Source of the DNA: Algorimicrobium sp002414705
GTDB taxonomy: Bacteria; Bacteroidota; Bacteroidia; Flavobacteriales; Flavobacteriaceae
Assembly (NCBI GenBank): GCA_963972425.1
Contig: CAXAUF010000061.1
Coordinates: 1-13,899, forward strand
Reading direction: 5' to 3'
DNA: 13,899 bases
In this document: one piece after another, positions 1-7,669 of the stretch
Layout: each line of letters begins with the position of its first letter
Numbering within the stretch: position 1 is the stretch's first letter
Program-made: the position numbers and the translations under genes
The notes under the pieces: model-generated
Database searches by the model: none
What the model was told of the DNA's origin: nothing
What the model saw: only the letters and a program-made list of their open reading frames with translations

Positions 1-77
1 AGTTGTTTGCAGAACTTAAAAGCGAATTTATTTCAGCCATTAAAGAACAGACTAAATATTTGGAAATTTATAAGTGA
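1..77 (+). CDS. 3' end of an unidentified gene (partial)
   Basis: Reading from base 3, one frame gives about 24 codons ending in TGA at 75-77. The peptide is charged and rich in Lys and Glu (ends KEQTKYLEIYK), like the amphipathic C-terminal helix of a soluble protein. The rest of the gene lies outside the window, so no family can be named. It would converge on the hydrolase gene at 169-1128. Frame 1 is also open here, to about base 102, but its composition looks less like a protein. The call rests on composition alone. Confidence 0.4.
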   Translation, partial: LFAELKSEFISAIKEQTKYLEIYK

Positions 78-168
78 TTTATTCTTCTTACTAATTATAA
101 ATTAATGAACTTTTAAAACCTACAAAACTTTACAAAGCTACCAATCCGCATCTGTGAAACTTTGAAAA

Positions 169-1128
169 CTAATTTGCTTTTATAAACTCCAACGTTCGAA
201 GTTCATTATAATAATAACCACGGGTTTGAATAAATCCCATGTGACCACCATATTTGGGCATTTCTAAAAATAAATTTGGGTTATTTATGGCTTCTTTAAC
301 GGGAAAACATTCCGGTGACAAGAAGGAATCGTTTAATGCATTTATAATTAGAGTCGGAATATTGATCTTCGGAAGAAACTGCAGCGAACTACTTTTCTTA
401 TAATAATCGGAACTATCTTCAAATCCGTGTGCTTTAGCTGTATAATAATTATCGAAATCGTAAAGTGTTTTAATGGATTTTAAGTCTTTTAATAAAATTT
501 TATCGGGATGATTTTCTCTTTTAACTCGTAATTTGTTCACTAAATCACGTTTAAACTTTTCATGAAAAGGAAAATTTTTAAGTGTGTGTAATTCTTTGGC
601 TGAACCCGCTAAATAACATGGCACGGAAACGGCTATTCCTGCTTTGACTTCTGTTGGAATATTTCGCGTTTCACCTAAATACTTTAAGGTAACATTTCCA
701 CCTAAACTAATGCCTTTAATATAAATTTCAGAATAGTTTTTTGTTCCAATTACATGTGAAATAACATCCTGTAAGTCTGATGTTGCTCCAGAATGATAGG
801 ATTGGAAATGCAAATTATCTTCACCAGAACAGCCTCTGAAATTAACCGATAACGCATCAATGTTATTCTCATTACAAAGTTTGGCGGTTCCAGTTACATA
901 AGCGCGTTGTGCGCTACCTTCCATGCCATGTAAAATAATGATGAGTTTATCCGTTTTTTCTTCAGCATAACTCCAATCCAAATCCAGAAAATCGCCATCT
1001 GATAAGGTGATGCGTTCTCGTTTTTGAATGATGCCTTTTACTTGTCGGATTAAACCAGAATAAACAGTCGCAACAAAACCTCTTCTAAAAAAATAGGGTG
1101 CTTTATAAGTGGATTCAATGATGGGCAT
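169..1128 (-). CDS. yheT: YheT-like alpha/beta hydrolase
   Basis: A 319-residue alpha/beta-hydrolase-fold protein that resembles the E. coli YheT family (COG0429, predicted hydrolases). The oxyanion region is LHGMEGS at 66-72, followed by the family-typical NFRGCSG at 96-102. The nucleophile elbow GISLGG places Ser141. The likely acid is Asp267 (in NALNDSF) and the likely base His296 (in GGHMGF). There is no signal peptide, so it should be cytoplasmic. The physiological substrate of this family is not established; esterase-type activity is inferred from the triad. Its ATG follows the ade stop codon with one base between (TAA-T-ATG), so it is almost certainly cotranscribed and translationally coupled with ade. 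The length is close to the usual 310-340 residues. Stop codon TAG. Confidence 0.9.
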   Translation of the reverse strand: MPIIESTYKAPYFFRRGFVATVYSGLIRQVKGIIQKRERITLSDGDFLDLDWSYAEEKTDKLIIILHGMEGSAQRAYVTGTAKLCNENNIDALSVNFRGCSGEDNLHFQSYHSGATSDLQDVISHVIGTKNYSEIYIKGISLGGNVTLKYLGETRNIPTEVKAGIAVSVPCYLAGSAKELHTLKNFPFHEKFKRDLVNKLRVKRENHPDKILLKDLKSIKTLYDFDNYYTAKAHGFEDSSDYYKKSSSLQFLPKINIPTLIINALNDSFLSPECFPVKEAINNPNLFLEMPKYGGHMGFIQTRGYYYNELRTLEFIKAN

Positions 1129-1129
1129 A

Positions 1130-2749
1130 TTAAACTTCTAAAGGTGTAAATTTAAACGAATTCCCATCAAAAAGCCCTTTATCGCTCAACTTTAAAGATG
1201 GAATTACTAATAAAGCCATGAAACTCAAGGTCATATAAGGCGCGTTTAGTGTTCTACCTAACTGTTTAGCCACATTATCTAGTTTGCTATAAGCTTCACC
1301 AATAGTTTTGGCATCTTGATCGCTCATGATTCCTGCAACTGGTAAAGAAACAATGTGGCTATCTTTCTCGGAAACGGCACAAATACCACCTTTGTTTTCT
1401 ATGATTAGATTCACAGCCTTACAAATGGCTTCATCTGTTGCACCAACAGCAATAATATTATGAGAGTCATGACCAACTGAACTTGCAATGGCTCCGGATT
1501 TTAATCCGAAGTTTTTAATGAAAGCTATAGACGGTTTATCATTATTATAGCGATTAACAACCGTCATTTTTAAAATATCTTTTTCTATATTTGAGATTAA
1601 GTTTCCGTTTTCAATTAAAGCATCTTCAATGCTTTCATTAGTTACCAATTGTCCTTCTAGAGCTTCAATAACGCGAATCTGTTTGGCTGAAGATTCTATT
1701 CTAAAATCAGAAACCTGCTTTTTGGACGTATTGAAATTATTTAGGATTTCAAATTTTGTATGAGGAATTAGCGATTTTTCGTTATCAAAAACGACTTCAC
1801 CATTAATAACGGTTTTAAGTGTTTTAAAATGGGTTAAATCTTCAACAACAATGAAATCGGCTGCATCATTCACTTGCAATAATCCAACTGATAAATTGTA
1901 ATGTTTTACCGGATTTATGCATGCCATTTGTAATATTTGAAACACATCAAAGCCTTTAGCAACGGATCGAGCACATAATTGATTTATGTGACCAAGCAAT
2001 AAATCGTCTGGATGTTTATCATCACTACAAAACATCATATTTTCAAAATGTTCTGGCAATAAATCAATCAACGCGTCAAAATTTTTAGCAGCACTACCTT
2101 CACGAATTAAGACTTTCATACCTTTTTGAAGTTTCTCCAAGCCTTCTTCATAGCTAAAACATTCATGATCGGTTGATATGCCTGCTTGAATATATTTCGT
2201 TAAATCGTTACCACGTAAACCTGGTGCATGGCCATCAACGGGTTTATTGTAGTGTTTTGCCCAAGCTATTTTCTTTAAAACCTCCTCGTCATCGAATAAT
2301 ACACCAGGATAATTCATCATTTCTGCTAAATACAAAATATCTGGATTCGCCATTAATTCTCTAATCCCTTCGGAATCTATCACTGCTCCAGCCGATTCAA
2401 ATGTAGTTGCAGGTACGCAAGATGGTGCTCCAAAATTGAATTTAAAAGGTGTTTGTTTTCCATTATTTATCATGAATTCCACACCCTCAATTCCTAAAAC
2501 ATTGGCAATTTCATGCGGATCCGAAACGGTTGCAACGGTTCCATGATTTACGGCTATTCTAGCAAATTCACTTGGTACCAACATGGAACTTTCAATGTGA
2601 ATATGTGCATCTACAAAACCCGGTAAGATAAACTGTTGTTTGTTATGCGAAACTTCTTCAATGGCTGAAATTTTACCGTTTGTCACAGTAATTTCACCTG
2701 AAAAAATGCGTTTATTGGGTATATCGACAATCTGTCCTTGAATCTTCAT
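1130..2749 (-). CDS. ade: Adenine deaminase
   Basis: A 539-residue amidohydrolase-superfamily enzyme of the Ade/AdeC family. It converts adenine to hypoxanthine plus ammonia in purine salvage. The metal-binding PGFVDAHIHIESSM segment lies at 43-56 (His49, His51), followed by SDPHEIANVLG at 76-86, DGHAPG at 172-177 (His174) and STDHE at 192-196 (His195). The acidic CSDDKHPDD is at 241-249. The C-terminal family domain holds GHDSHN at 426-431. It is slightly shorter than E. coli Ade (about 588), as is usual for Bacteroidota forms. It begins with ATG about 30 bases downstream of the dsbD terminator, so it probably has its own promoter, and it is coupled to the hydrolase gene that follows. The motif set is distinctive enough to separate it from dihydroorotase or urease alpha. 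Confidence 0.96.
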   Translation of the reverse strand: MKIQGQIVDIPNKRIFSGEITVTNGKISAIEEVSHNKQQFILPGFVDAHIHIESSMLVPSEFARIAVNHGTVATVSDPHEIANVLGIEGVEFMINNGKQTPFKFNFGAPSCVPATTFESAGAVIDSEGIRELMANPDILYLAEMMNYPGVLFDDEEVLKKIAWAKHYNKPVDGHAPGLRGNDLTKYIQAGISTDHECFSYEEGLEKLQKGMKVLIREGSAAKNFDALIDLLPEHFENMMFCSDDKHPDDLLLGHINQLCARSVAKGFDVFQILQMACINPVKHYNLSVGLLQVNDAADFIVVEDLTHFKTLKTVINGEVVFDNEKSLIPHTKFEILNNFNTSKKQVSDFRIESSAKQIRVIEALEGQLVTNESIEDALIENGNLISNIEKDILKMTVVNRYNNDKPSIAFIKNFGLKSGAIASSVGHDSHNIIAVGATDEAICKAVNLIIENKGGICAVSEKDSHIVSLPVAGIMSDQDAKTIGEAYSKLDNVAKQLGRTLNAPYMTLSFMALLVIPSLKLSDKGLFDGNSFKFTPLEV

Positions 2750-2762
2750 AAAATCGTTTCGG

Positions 2763-2770
2763 TAAAGCTA
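2763..2770 (-). promoter_or_regulatory. Possible -7 element of ade promoter
   Basis: On the minus strand this reads TAGCTTTA, one mismatch from the Bacteroidota -7 consensus TAnnTTTG. It lies 13 bases upstream of the ade ATG and just downstream of the dsbD terminator. No convincing -33 TTTG box stands at the usual spacing, so this is a weak call. ade could also be reached by readthrough. Confidence 0.25.
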
Positions 2771-2781
2771 CCTATTTTAAC

Positions 2782-2807
2782 AAAAAAAGCGAGAATTAAA
2801 CTCGCTT
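2782..2807 (-). terminator. Rho-independent terminator after dsbD
   Basis: A perfect 7-bp stem, AAGCGAG at 2787-2793 pairing with CTCGCTT at 2801-2807, closes a 7-base loop. Read on the minus strand, the stem is followed at once by a run of T (complement of the A run 2782-2788). It begins 13 bases beyond the dsbD stop. It separates the pabB-tilS-dsbD unit from ade-yheT. Confidence 0.85.
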
Positions 2808-2820
2808 CATTTTTAATAAA

Positions 2821-4851
2821 TTATTGTTTTTGCTTAAAGCGTTTAACCGCTTTTGTTAACCACTCATGATATTCATCAGCATCTGGAGTATAACCAACAG
2901 GTTTACTTATATCGTTGCCATCCGTATCTTGAATGACATATAAGGGCTGTGCATTGGTATTATAACGCACTTGCTGAAACTCCAACCATTTATGGCCAAA
3001 GGTTGTTACATTATTTCCTGTTAATTCAGATTGGTATTGCTCATCTTTCGGTAGTTTTTCTCTATCATCAACATATAAGGATATTAGCACGACATCATTA
3101 TTTAATACATTAAAAACATGCTCCTTCACCCAAACTTGCTCTTCCATTTTACGGCAATTAACACAGGTTAATCCCGTAAAATCTAACATAACAGGTTTAT
3201 TAACCGTTTTGGCATATGCTAAACCTTGTTCATAATCATGAAAAGCAATTAAGTTATTGGGACCATAATGTGCATGTTCTGGAAGTTCAACAGTTGTTCC
3301 TGATCCACTAGTGTACAAAGCAGGTTTTGTGTTACCAACACCATAAGGCGATTCACTATTCGTGCTCATTGGCGGTGGAAAACCACTAATTAGCTCTACT
3401 GGTGCTCCCCAAAGTCCTGGAATCATATAAACTGTAAAAGATAATGCTAATAATGCCATACATAAACGACCAACGGAAATATGTGGCAAAGGTGAATCAT
3501 GTGGCAATTTTATTTTTCCTAATAAATAGAGTCCTAATGTTCCAAAAATAGCAATCCAAATGGCTAAAAACACTTCACGTGTTAATATGTGCCATTCCAA
3601 AACTAAATCCACCATAGACAGGAATTTAAAAGCAAACGCCAATTCTAAAAACCCTAAAGTTACTTTTACCGTGTTTAACCACCCACCAGATTTTGGCATG
3701 GAATTTAACCAACTTGGAAAAAAAGCAAACAAAGCAAATGGTAATGCAATTGCTGATGAAAAACCTAACATACTCACAATTGGCGCAATACCACCTTTTG
3801 TGGCTGCATCCAATAAAGCAGTTCCTGCAATTGGGAATGTACATGAAAAAGAGACCACTGCCAATGCCAAAGCCATAAAGAAAATACCCAAAACACCACC
3901 TTTATTGGCTTTATTATCCACTTTATTAACCCAAGAATTTGGCAACATAATTTCAAATGCTCCTAAAAAAGAAAATGCGAAAATCAACAAGGCCAGAAAC
4001 ATAATAGTGTTAAATGTCACTCCTGTTGAAAATTCATACATAGCATTACTTCCAAAAATAGCGGAAATAGCGGTTCCTAACAAAGTATAGATTACAATAA
4101 TGAAGAATCCATATAGTAGCGCATTTTTAATCCCTTGACCGCGTGTTTTACTCTGTTTGGTAAAGAAACTCACTGTCATTGGTATCATAGGAAAGACGCA
4201 TGGTGTTAGTAAAACTAGGAAACCTAAAAAGAATGAAGTGAAAAATGTCATCCAAAGTCCTTTAGTTTCATTTTCAGAATCTGAGTCTACTACTGTATTA
4301 TCTTGAATGACTTCAGTTTCATTCGCTTTCAAATTAAAAATATTAGAATTTATCGATTTTTCTTCGGAAAGAACTGCCGACTCTTTTACTGAACCATCTA
4401 AACTAAAAGTAACTGATTTCTGTGGGTAAATACATCGCTCATCATCACAGGCTTGAAAGGCTATATCGACTTTTATAGTTTTTAAATCCGGGTTTAAAAG
4501 TTCTATCTTTTGCGTGAAGGTTGCTTCATTATCAAAAAAGTTTAAATCCATTTCAAACACCTTATCAAAAGCAGTTCTATATTCACTTTCTAACACTTTA
4601 CCAATTAATTTAAAATTGTCAGCTTTGTCAATCGAATCAAAAACAAATTCGGTTGGAATGGGTCCGCCTTCTGGTAAGTCTTGTGAATATAAATGCCAGT
4701 GTTCTTCAATATCAGCTTCAAAAATTAAATTGTATTGCGTTTCCGATAACTTTTCGGTTTTGCCTGTCCATTTTACTGGATTTAAAATTTGAGCGTTTAA
4801 CGAAATTGTAGTGACAAAAAGCGTTAAAAATAGGACTAAATTACGTTTCAT
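2821..4851 (-). CDS. dsbD: Thiol:disulfide interchange protein DsbD
   Basis: A three-domain membrane protein that carries electrons from cytoplasmic thioredoxin to periplasmic thiol pathways. The start chosen is the ATG at 4851-4849, giving 676 residues. The frame stays open 28 codons further upstream, but that extension overlaps the tilS end, whereas this start begins with a clear signal peptide (MKRNLVLFLTLF, likely cleaved after about residue 20). The periplasmic alpha domain carries Cys135 and Cys140. The polytopic beta domain spans about 200-480, with TPCVFPM (Cys218) and SCTFP (Cys337). A Pro/Gly/Ser-rich linker runs from about 485 to 535. The C-terminal thioredoxin-like gamma domain carries TCVNC (Cys563, Cys566). 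All six redox cysteines are present. The gene follows tilS with a single base between stop and start. The natural partners (periplasmic thioredoxins or cytochrome c maturation factors) are not in the window. Confidence 0.95.
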   Translation of the reverse strand: MKRNLVLFLTLFVTTISLNAQILNPVKWTGKTEKLSETQYNLIFEADIEEHWHLYSQDLPEGGPIPTEFVFDSIDKADNFKLIGKVLESEYRTAFDKVFEMDLNFFDNEATFTQKIELLNPDLKTIKVDIAFQACDDERCIYPQKSVTFSLDGSVKESAVLSEEKSINSNIFNLKANETEVIQDNTVVDSDSENETKGLWMTFFTSFFLGFLVLLTPCVFPMIPMTVSFFTKQSKTRGQGIKNALLYGFFIIVIYTLLGTAISAIFGSNAMYEFSTGVTFNTIMFLALLIFAFSFLGAFEIMLPNSWVNKVDNKANKGGVLGIFFMALALAVVSFSCTFPIAGTALLDAATKGGIAPIVSMLGFSSAIALPFALFAFFPSWLNSMPKSGGWLNTVKVTLGFLELAFAFKFLSMVDLVLEWHILTREVFLAIWIAIFGTLGLYLLGKIKLPHDSPLPHISVGRLCMALLALSFTVYMIPGLWGAPVELISGFPPPMSTNSESPYGVGNTKPALYTSGSGTTVELPEHAHYGPNNLIAFHDYEQGLAYAKTVNKPVMLDFTGLTCVNCRKMEEQVWVKEHVFNVLNNDVVLISLYVDDREKLPKDEQYQSELTGNNVTTFGHKWLEFQQVRYNTNAQPLYVIQDTDGNDISKPVGYTPDADEYHEWLTKAVKRFKQKQ

Positions 4852-4852
4852 T

Positions 4853-6163
4853 TTAAATACTAATTTTTTGTATTTGGTTCGTATTGTTAGTGACTTTAAA
4901 TCGGTTATCAGCGCGTAAACCAATAACCCAAACAATTTGATTATTGGAACACAATAACCAAGTTTGTTCTTTTTCTGGCAAAGATAATTTTTCGTCTTTA
5001 AAAAATTTACTCAACTTCTTTTTACCTGCCATGCCAAAAGGGTAAAAATAGTCGCCTTTTTTCCATTTTCTTACCGATAATGGATATTTTAACAAATCTT
5101 TATCAACATAAATACTCGTTGCCGATGTTTCTCTAATTTCCGTTACATTCTCTAGTAATAATTGACCTATTGGAAAAGCAATTTGAGTTTCACCTTCTTC
5201 CAAATTAAACGAGTTTTCATCTTCATCTGTAGGCAACTCCGTTAAAATTAAAGTGGTTCTATCTTTTACCAACCTGTGTGTTTTTGATAGTACAAATTTT
5301 CCCGATTGTGCGTATAATAGTTGGTACACGTCATCCCATTCCGTAAACTGAAAACCTTTTAACAATTGATATAAATACACTTTCGGATTGGATAATTGTT
5401 GTAGTTTTTTAACATCCAACTGAATCACATTATTGGATGTATGAACTATTTTTTTCTGAATACGAACCAATGCATCATCAATTATTTCGACTGATTCTTG
5501 TATGTGCGTTTGCGTTTTTTGAAAATTTTGCAGGAATTGCGGATTCATTTCCTTTAGAATAGGAATCACATCATGACGTAATTTATTCCGAAGGTATTTG
5601 GTGGATGCGTTGCTACTATCGTTACGCCAAACTATTTTTTCATTGTTTGCAAACAATTGTAAAGCGGTATGCGAAAATGGCAATAATGGACGAACAAGCT
5701 TACCATTTGTTTCTGGAATACCTGTTAAACCATCTAAACCGGTTCCACGCATGATATTTATAAAAAAGGTTTCCAAGTTATCATCTGCGTGATGAGCAGT
5801 TAAAATATAGTCAAAATTTAGTTGGTCTGCCAATTCATGAAACCAGTTGTAGCGCAATTCGCGAGCAGCCATTTGAATGGATAAATTATTTTTGGATGCA
5901 TAGGTTTCGGTATCAAAACTTTCTACAAAAACTTCTAAATCTAAATCTTCGGCTATTTCTAAAACAAAATCTTCATCTGCGTCACTTTCAGCACCACGTA
6001 AATTAAAATTGCAATGTGCTAACGCAAAATTCAATTTTAAGTTATGACATAAATGCGTTAAAACTACACTATCCATTCCTCCAGATATAGCAATCAAAAA
6101 TTTACTTTTCGTTAAAAAAGAAAGATTTTTATGAATGTGATTTTCAAAATCAATTTGTGTCAT
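4853..6163 (-). CDS. tilS: tRNA(Ile)-lysidine synthetase TilS
   Basis: A cytoplasmic N-type ATP pyrophosphatase that attaches lysine to C34 of the CAU-anticodon tRNA-Ile. This switches the tRNA to reading AUA and changes its identity from Met to Ile, an essential reaction. The PP-loop SGGMDS is at 27-32, HCNFNLRG at 50-57, ARELRY at 100-105, HHADDN at 124-129 and RNDSSN at 180-185. The C-terminal TilS domain (about 340-436) carries the Lys-rich tRNA-contact stretch KKGDYFYPFGMAGKKKLSKF. The 436-residue length is normal for the full two-part enzyme. ATG start. It lies 56 bases downstream of pabB and one base upstream of dsbD, so it probably sits in one transcription unit with both. Confidence 0.96.
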   Translation of the reverse strand: MTQIDFENHIHKNLSFLTKSKFLIAISGGMDSVVLTHLCHNLKLNFALAHCNFNLRGAESDADEDFVLEIAEDLDLEVFVESFDTETYASKNNLSIQMAARELRYNWFHELADQLNFDYILTAHHADDNLETFFINIMRGTGLDGLTGIPETNGKLVRPLLPFSHTALQLFANNEKIVWRNDSSNASTKYLRNKLRHDVIPILKEMNPQFLQNFQKTQTHIQESVEIIDDALVRIQKKIVHTSNNVIQLDVKKLQQLSNPKVYLYQLLKGFQFTEWDDVYQLLYAQSGKFVLSKTHRLVKDRTTLILTELPTDEDENSFNLEEGETQIAFPIGQLLLENVTEIRETSATSIYVDKDLLKYPLSVRKWKKGDYFYPFGMAGKKKLSKFFKDEKLSLPEKEQTWLLCSNNQIVWVIGLRADNRFKVTNNTNQIQKISI

Positions 6164-6182
6164 ATAATTTTCAATAATACCT

Positions 6183-6190
6183 CAAATTTA
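6183..6190 (-). promoter_or_regulatory. Candidate -7 element upstream of tilS
   Basis: The minus strand reads TAAATTTG, a full match to the Bacteroidota -7 consensus TAnnTTTG, 19 bases upstream of the tilS ATG. It falls in the 56-base gap after pabB. An internal promoter for the essential tilS is plausible, but the -33 partner is not clear and a match of this kind can arise by chance in AT-rich DNA. Confidence 0.35.
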
Positions 6191-6219
6191 CACTTTTAAA
6201 CCAATAATATGTAAAACTG

Positions 6220-7524
6220 TTATTCTTCTAAAACATCTCGCATGGCTTTGGCTTTTACCAGACATTCTTCGTATTCATTTAACGGATTACTTTTAGCTGT
6301 TATAGCTCCACCTACTGAAAACGACACATATTTGTTGCTTTCGTTATACACGATGCTTCTTATTACCACATTAAAATCGAAATTACCTTGAGGTGTAAAA
6401 TAGCCAACAGCACCAGAATATAAACCACGCTTGGTTTCTTCTAACGCTTCTATAATACGCATGGCAGAAATTTTTGGTGCACCTGTCATGCTTCCCATAG
6501 GAAATGTGGATTCAATAATATCGACTGGATTCATAGTTTCTGGAACCGTACTTTGAACCGTAGAAATCATCTGATGTACTTGCTCAAAACTATATATTTT
6601 GCATAATTCTGATACGTGAACACTTCCTTTTATGGCTGTTTTTGATAAATCATTTCGGACTAAATCCACAATCATAATATTCTCGCTTCGCTCCTTTTCA
6701 TCTGAAAATAATTGGTTCTGAAGCGCTAAATCTTCGTCTTCATTTTTAGAGCGTTTAGCAGTTCCTTTTATGGGTTGAGAAATGACTGTTTGTCCAGTTT
6801 TTTTTAAATAGCGCTCTGGTGAAGCAGATAACAGATATTTGTCATCTAATTTTAAAAAAGTAGCAAAAGGTGGTTTAGAAATTGAATTCAGATTTTCATA
6901 AATAGCCAATGGGCTGATTTTAGTGTCTTCAGCGTAAAATTCTTGGCAAAAATTAGCTTCATAAATATCGCCACGATGGATATGCGCTAACATGTTATTC
7001 ACCTTTTCAAAATAAGCGTCTTTAGTTAAACGCATTTTTATTTTGATGGGATGTTCTACTACTTTTACTCTGCGTTCAAGATGATATTCTTCAACTTTGA
7101 TTATGGCTTGAATATCCGTTTCAATCTCGTCATCAACCATATTTAGATACTGGATTTCAACTAGACTACCTTTAAATAGAAATATTTTTTTCGGTTGAAA
7201 GAAACACAAATCTGGAAACGCTAATCCATCAAAGTTATCTGATTTTAAGGGTTCAATGGCATTTTTCAAATCGTATGTCAGGTACCCAAAAACCCAATCA
7301 TTTGTAAGCAATTGGTATTCTTTTAACTTTTGAAATGCATCTGTATAATCCGTTTCAATACTCGTAAACGCATCTACTGCTAAAACGGCATCATAGCTAC
7401 TATGTGTTTGGGTAAAGGTATTAGAATCTAACCACATAATCTCACGAAATTGCTGACTCCAATGCAGTAACTGATTTTTAAAGACGTTAATGTCTTTTGG
7501 TTGATATGTATGCGTTTTTCTCAA
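6220..7524 (-). CDS. pabB: Aminodeoxychorismate synthase component I (PabB)
   Basis: A chorismate-binding enzyme of 434 residues that makes 4-amino-4-deoxychorismate for p-aminobenzoate and folate. The family signatures are PIKGT at 251-255, LVRNDL at 288-293 and FPMGSMTGAPK at 341-351; YSGAVGYF (369-376) and the C-terminal NEYEEC (416-421) complete the site. The Lys in PIKGT marks PabB: TrpE has Ala at that place, so anthranilate synthase is less likely. Start: no in-frame ATG lies between the upstream stop at 7537-7539 and residue 30 (Met30), and the N-terminal segment looks like normal protein, so TTG at 7524-7522 is the best start. The glutaminase partner PabA and the lyase PabC are not in this window. 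The gene heads the minus-strand unit leading to tilS and dsbD. Confidence 0.92.
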   Translation of the reverse strand: MRKTHTYQPKDINVFKNQLLHWSQQFREIMWLDSNTFTQTHSSYDAVLAVDAFTSIETDYTDAFQKLKEYQLLTNDWVFGYLTYDLKNAIEPLKSDNFDGLAFPDLCFFQPKKIFLFKGSLVEIQYLNMVDDEIETDIQAIIKVEEYHLERRVKVVEHPIKIKMRLTKDAYFEKVNNMLAHIHRGDIYEANFCQEFYAEDTKISPLAIYENLNSISKPPFATFLKLDDKYLLSASPERYLKKTGQTVISQPIKGTAKRSKNEDEDLALQNQLFSDEKERSENIMIVDLVRNDLSKTAIKGSVHVSELCKIYSFEQVHQMISTVQSTVPETMNPVDIIESTFPMGSMTGAPKISAMRIIEALEETKRGLYSGAVGYFTPQGNFDFNVVIRSIVYNESNKYVSFSVGGAITAKSNPLNEYEECLVKAKAMRDVLEE

Positions 7525-7642
7525 TAAAAAAGTTATTTACAAAGTACCGAAAATTTCATTGGATAAAAAAGAAGAAATGCAGTAGCTGTAACAACAATTT
7601 ATAAAGTTGCAAAGCCATAAAGCATAAGACATATAAAACATT

Positions 7643-7650
7643 TACCTTTG
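7643..7650 (+). promoter_or_regulatory. Candidate -7 element of the helicase promoter
   Basis: TACCTTTG matches the Bacteroidota -7 consensus TAnnTTTG exactly. It stands 19 bases before the TTG start of the helicase, which predicts a leader of only about 12-15 bases. A clear TTTG -33 box is not visible at the expected distance. The position fits the usual layout well, and it also supports the downstream TTG as the true start. Confidence 0.55.
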
Positions 7651-7669
7651 TAGACTAAAACAGAAACTT

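Noticed and set aside
78..168. Possible terminator between the first partial gene and the YheT-like gene
   Set aside because: Only short AAACTTT repeats and a 4-bp inverted pair are present, with no stable stem followed by a T run on either strand.
3560..4090. 176-codon open frame on the plus strand antisense to dsbD
   Set aside because: It mirrors the membrane domain of dsbD, is Lys/Asn/Ala-rich with no recognisable motif, and the minus-strand protein is unambiguous.
4852..4935. 28-codon N-terminal extension of dsbD
   Set aside because: It overlaps the tilS coding end and puts a charged stretch before a perfect signal peptide; the internal ATG gives a one-base junction.
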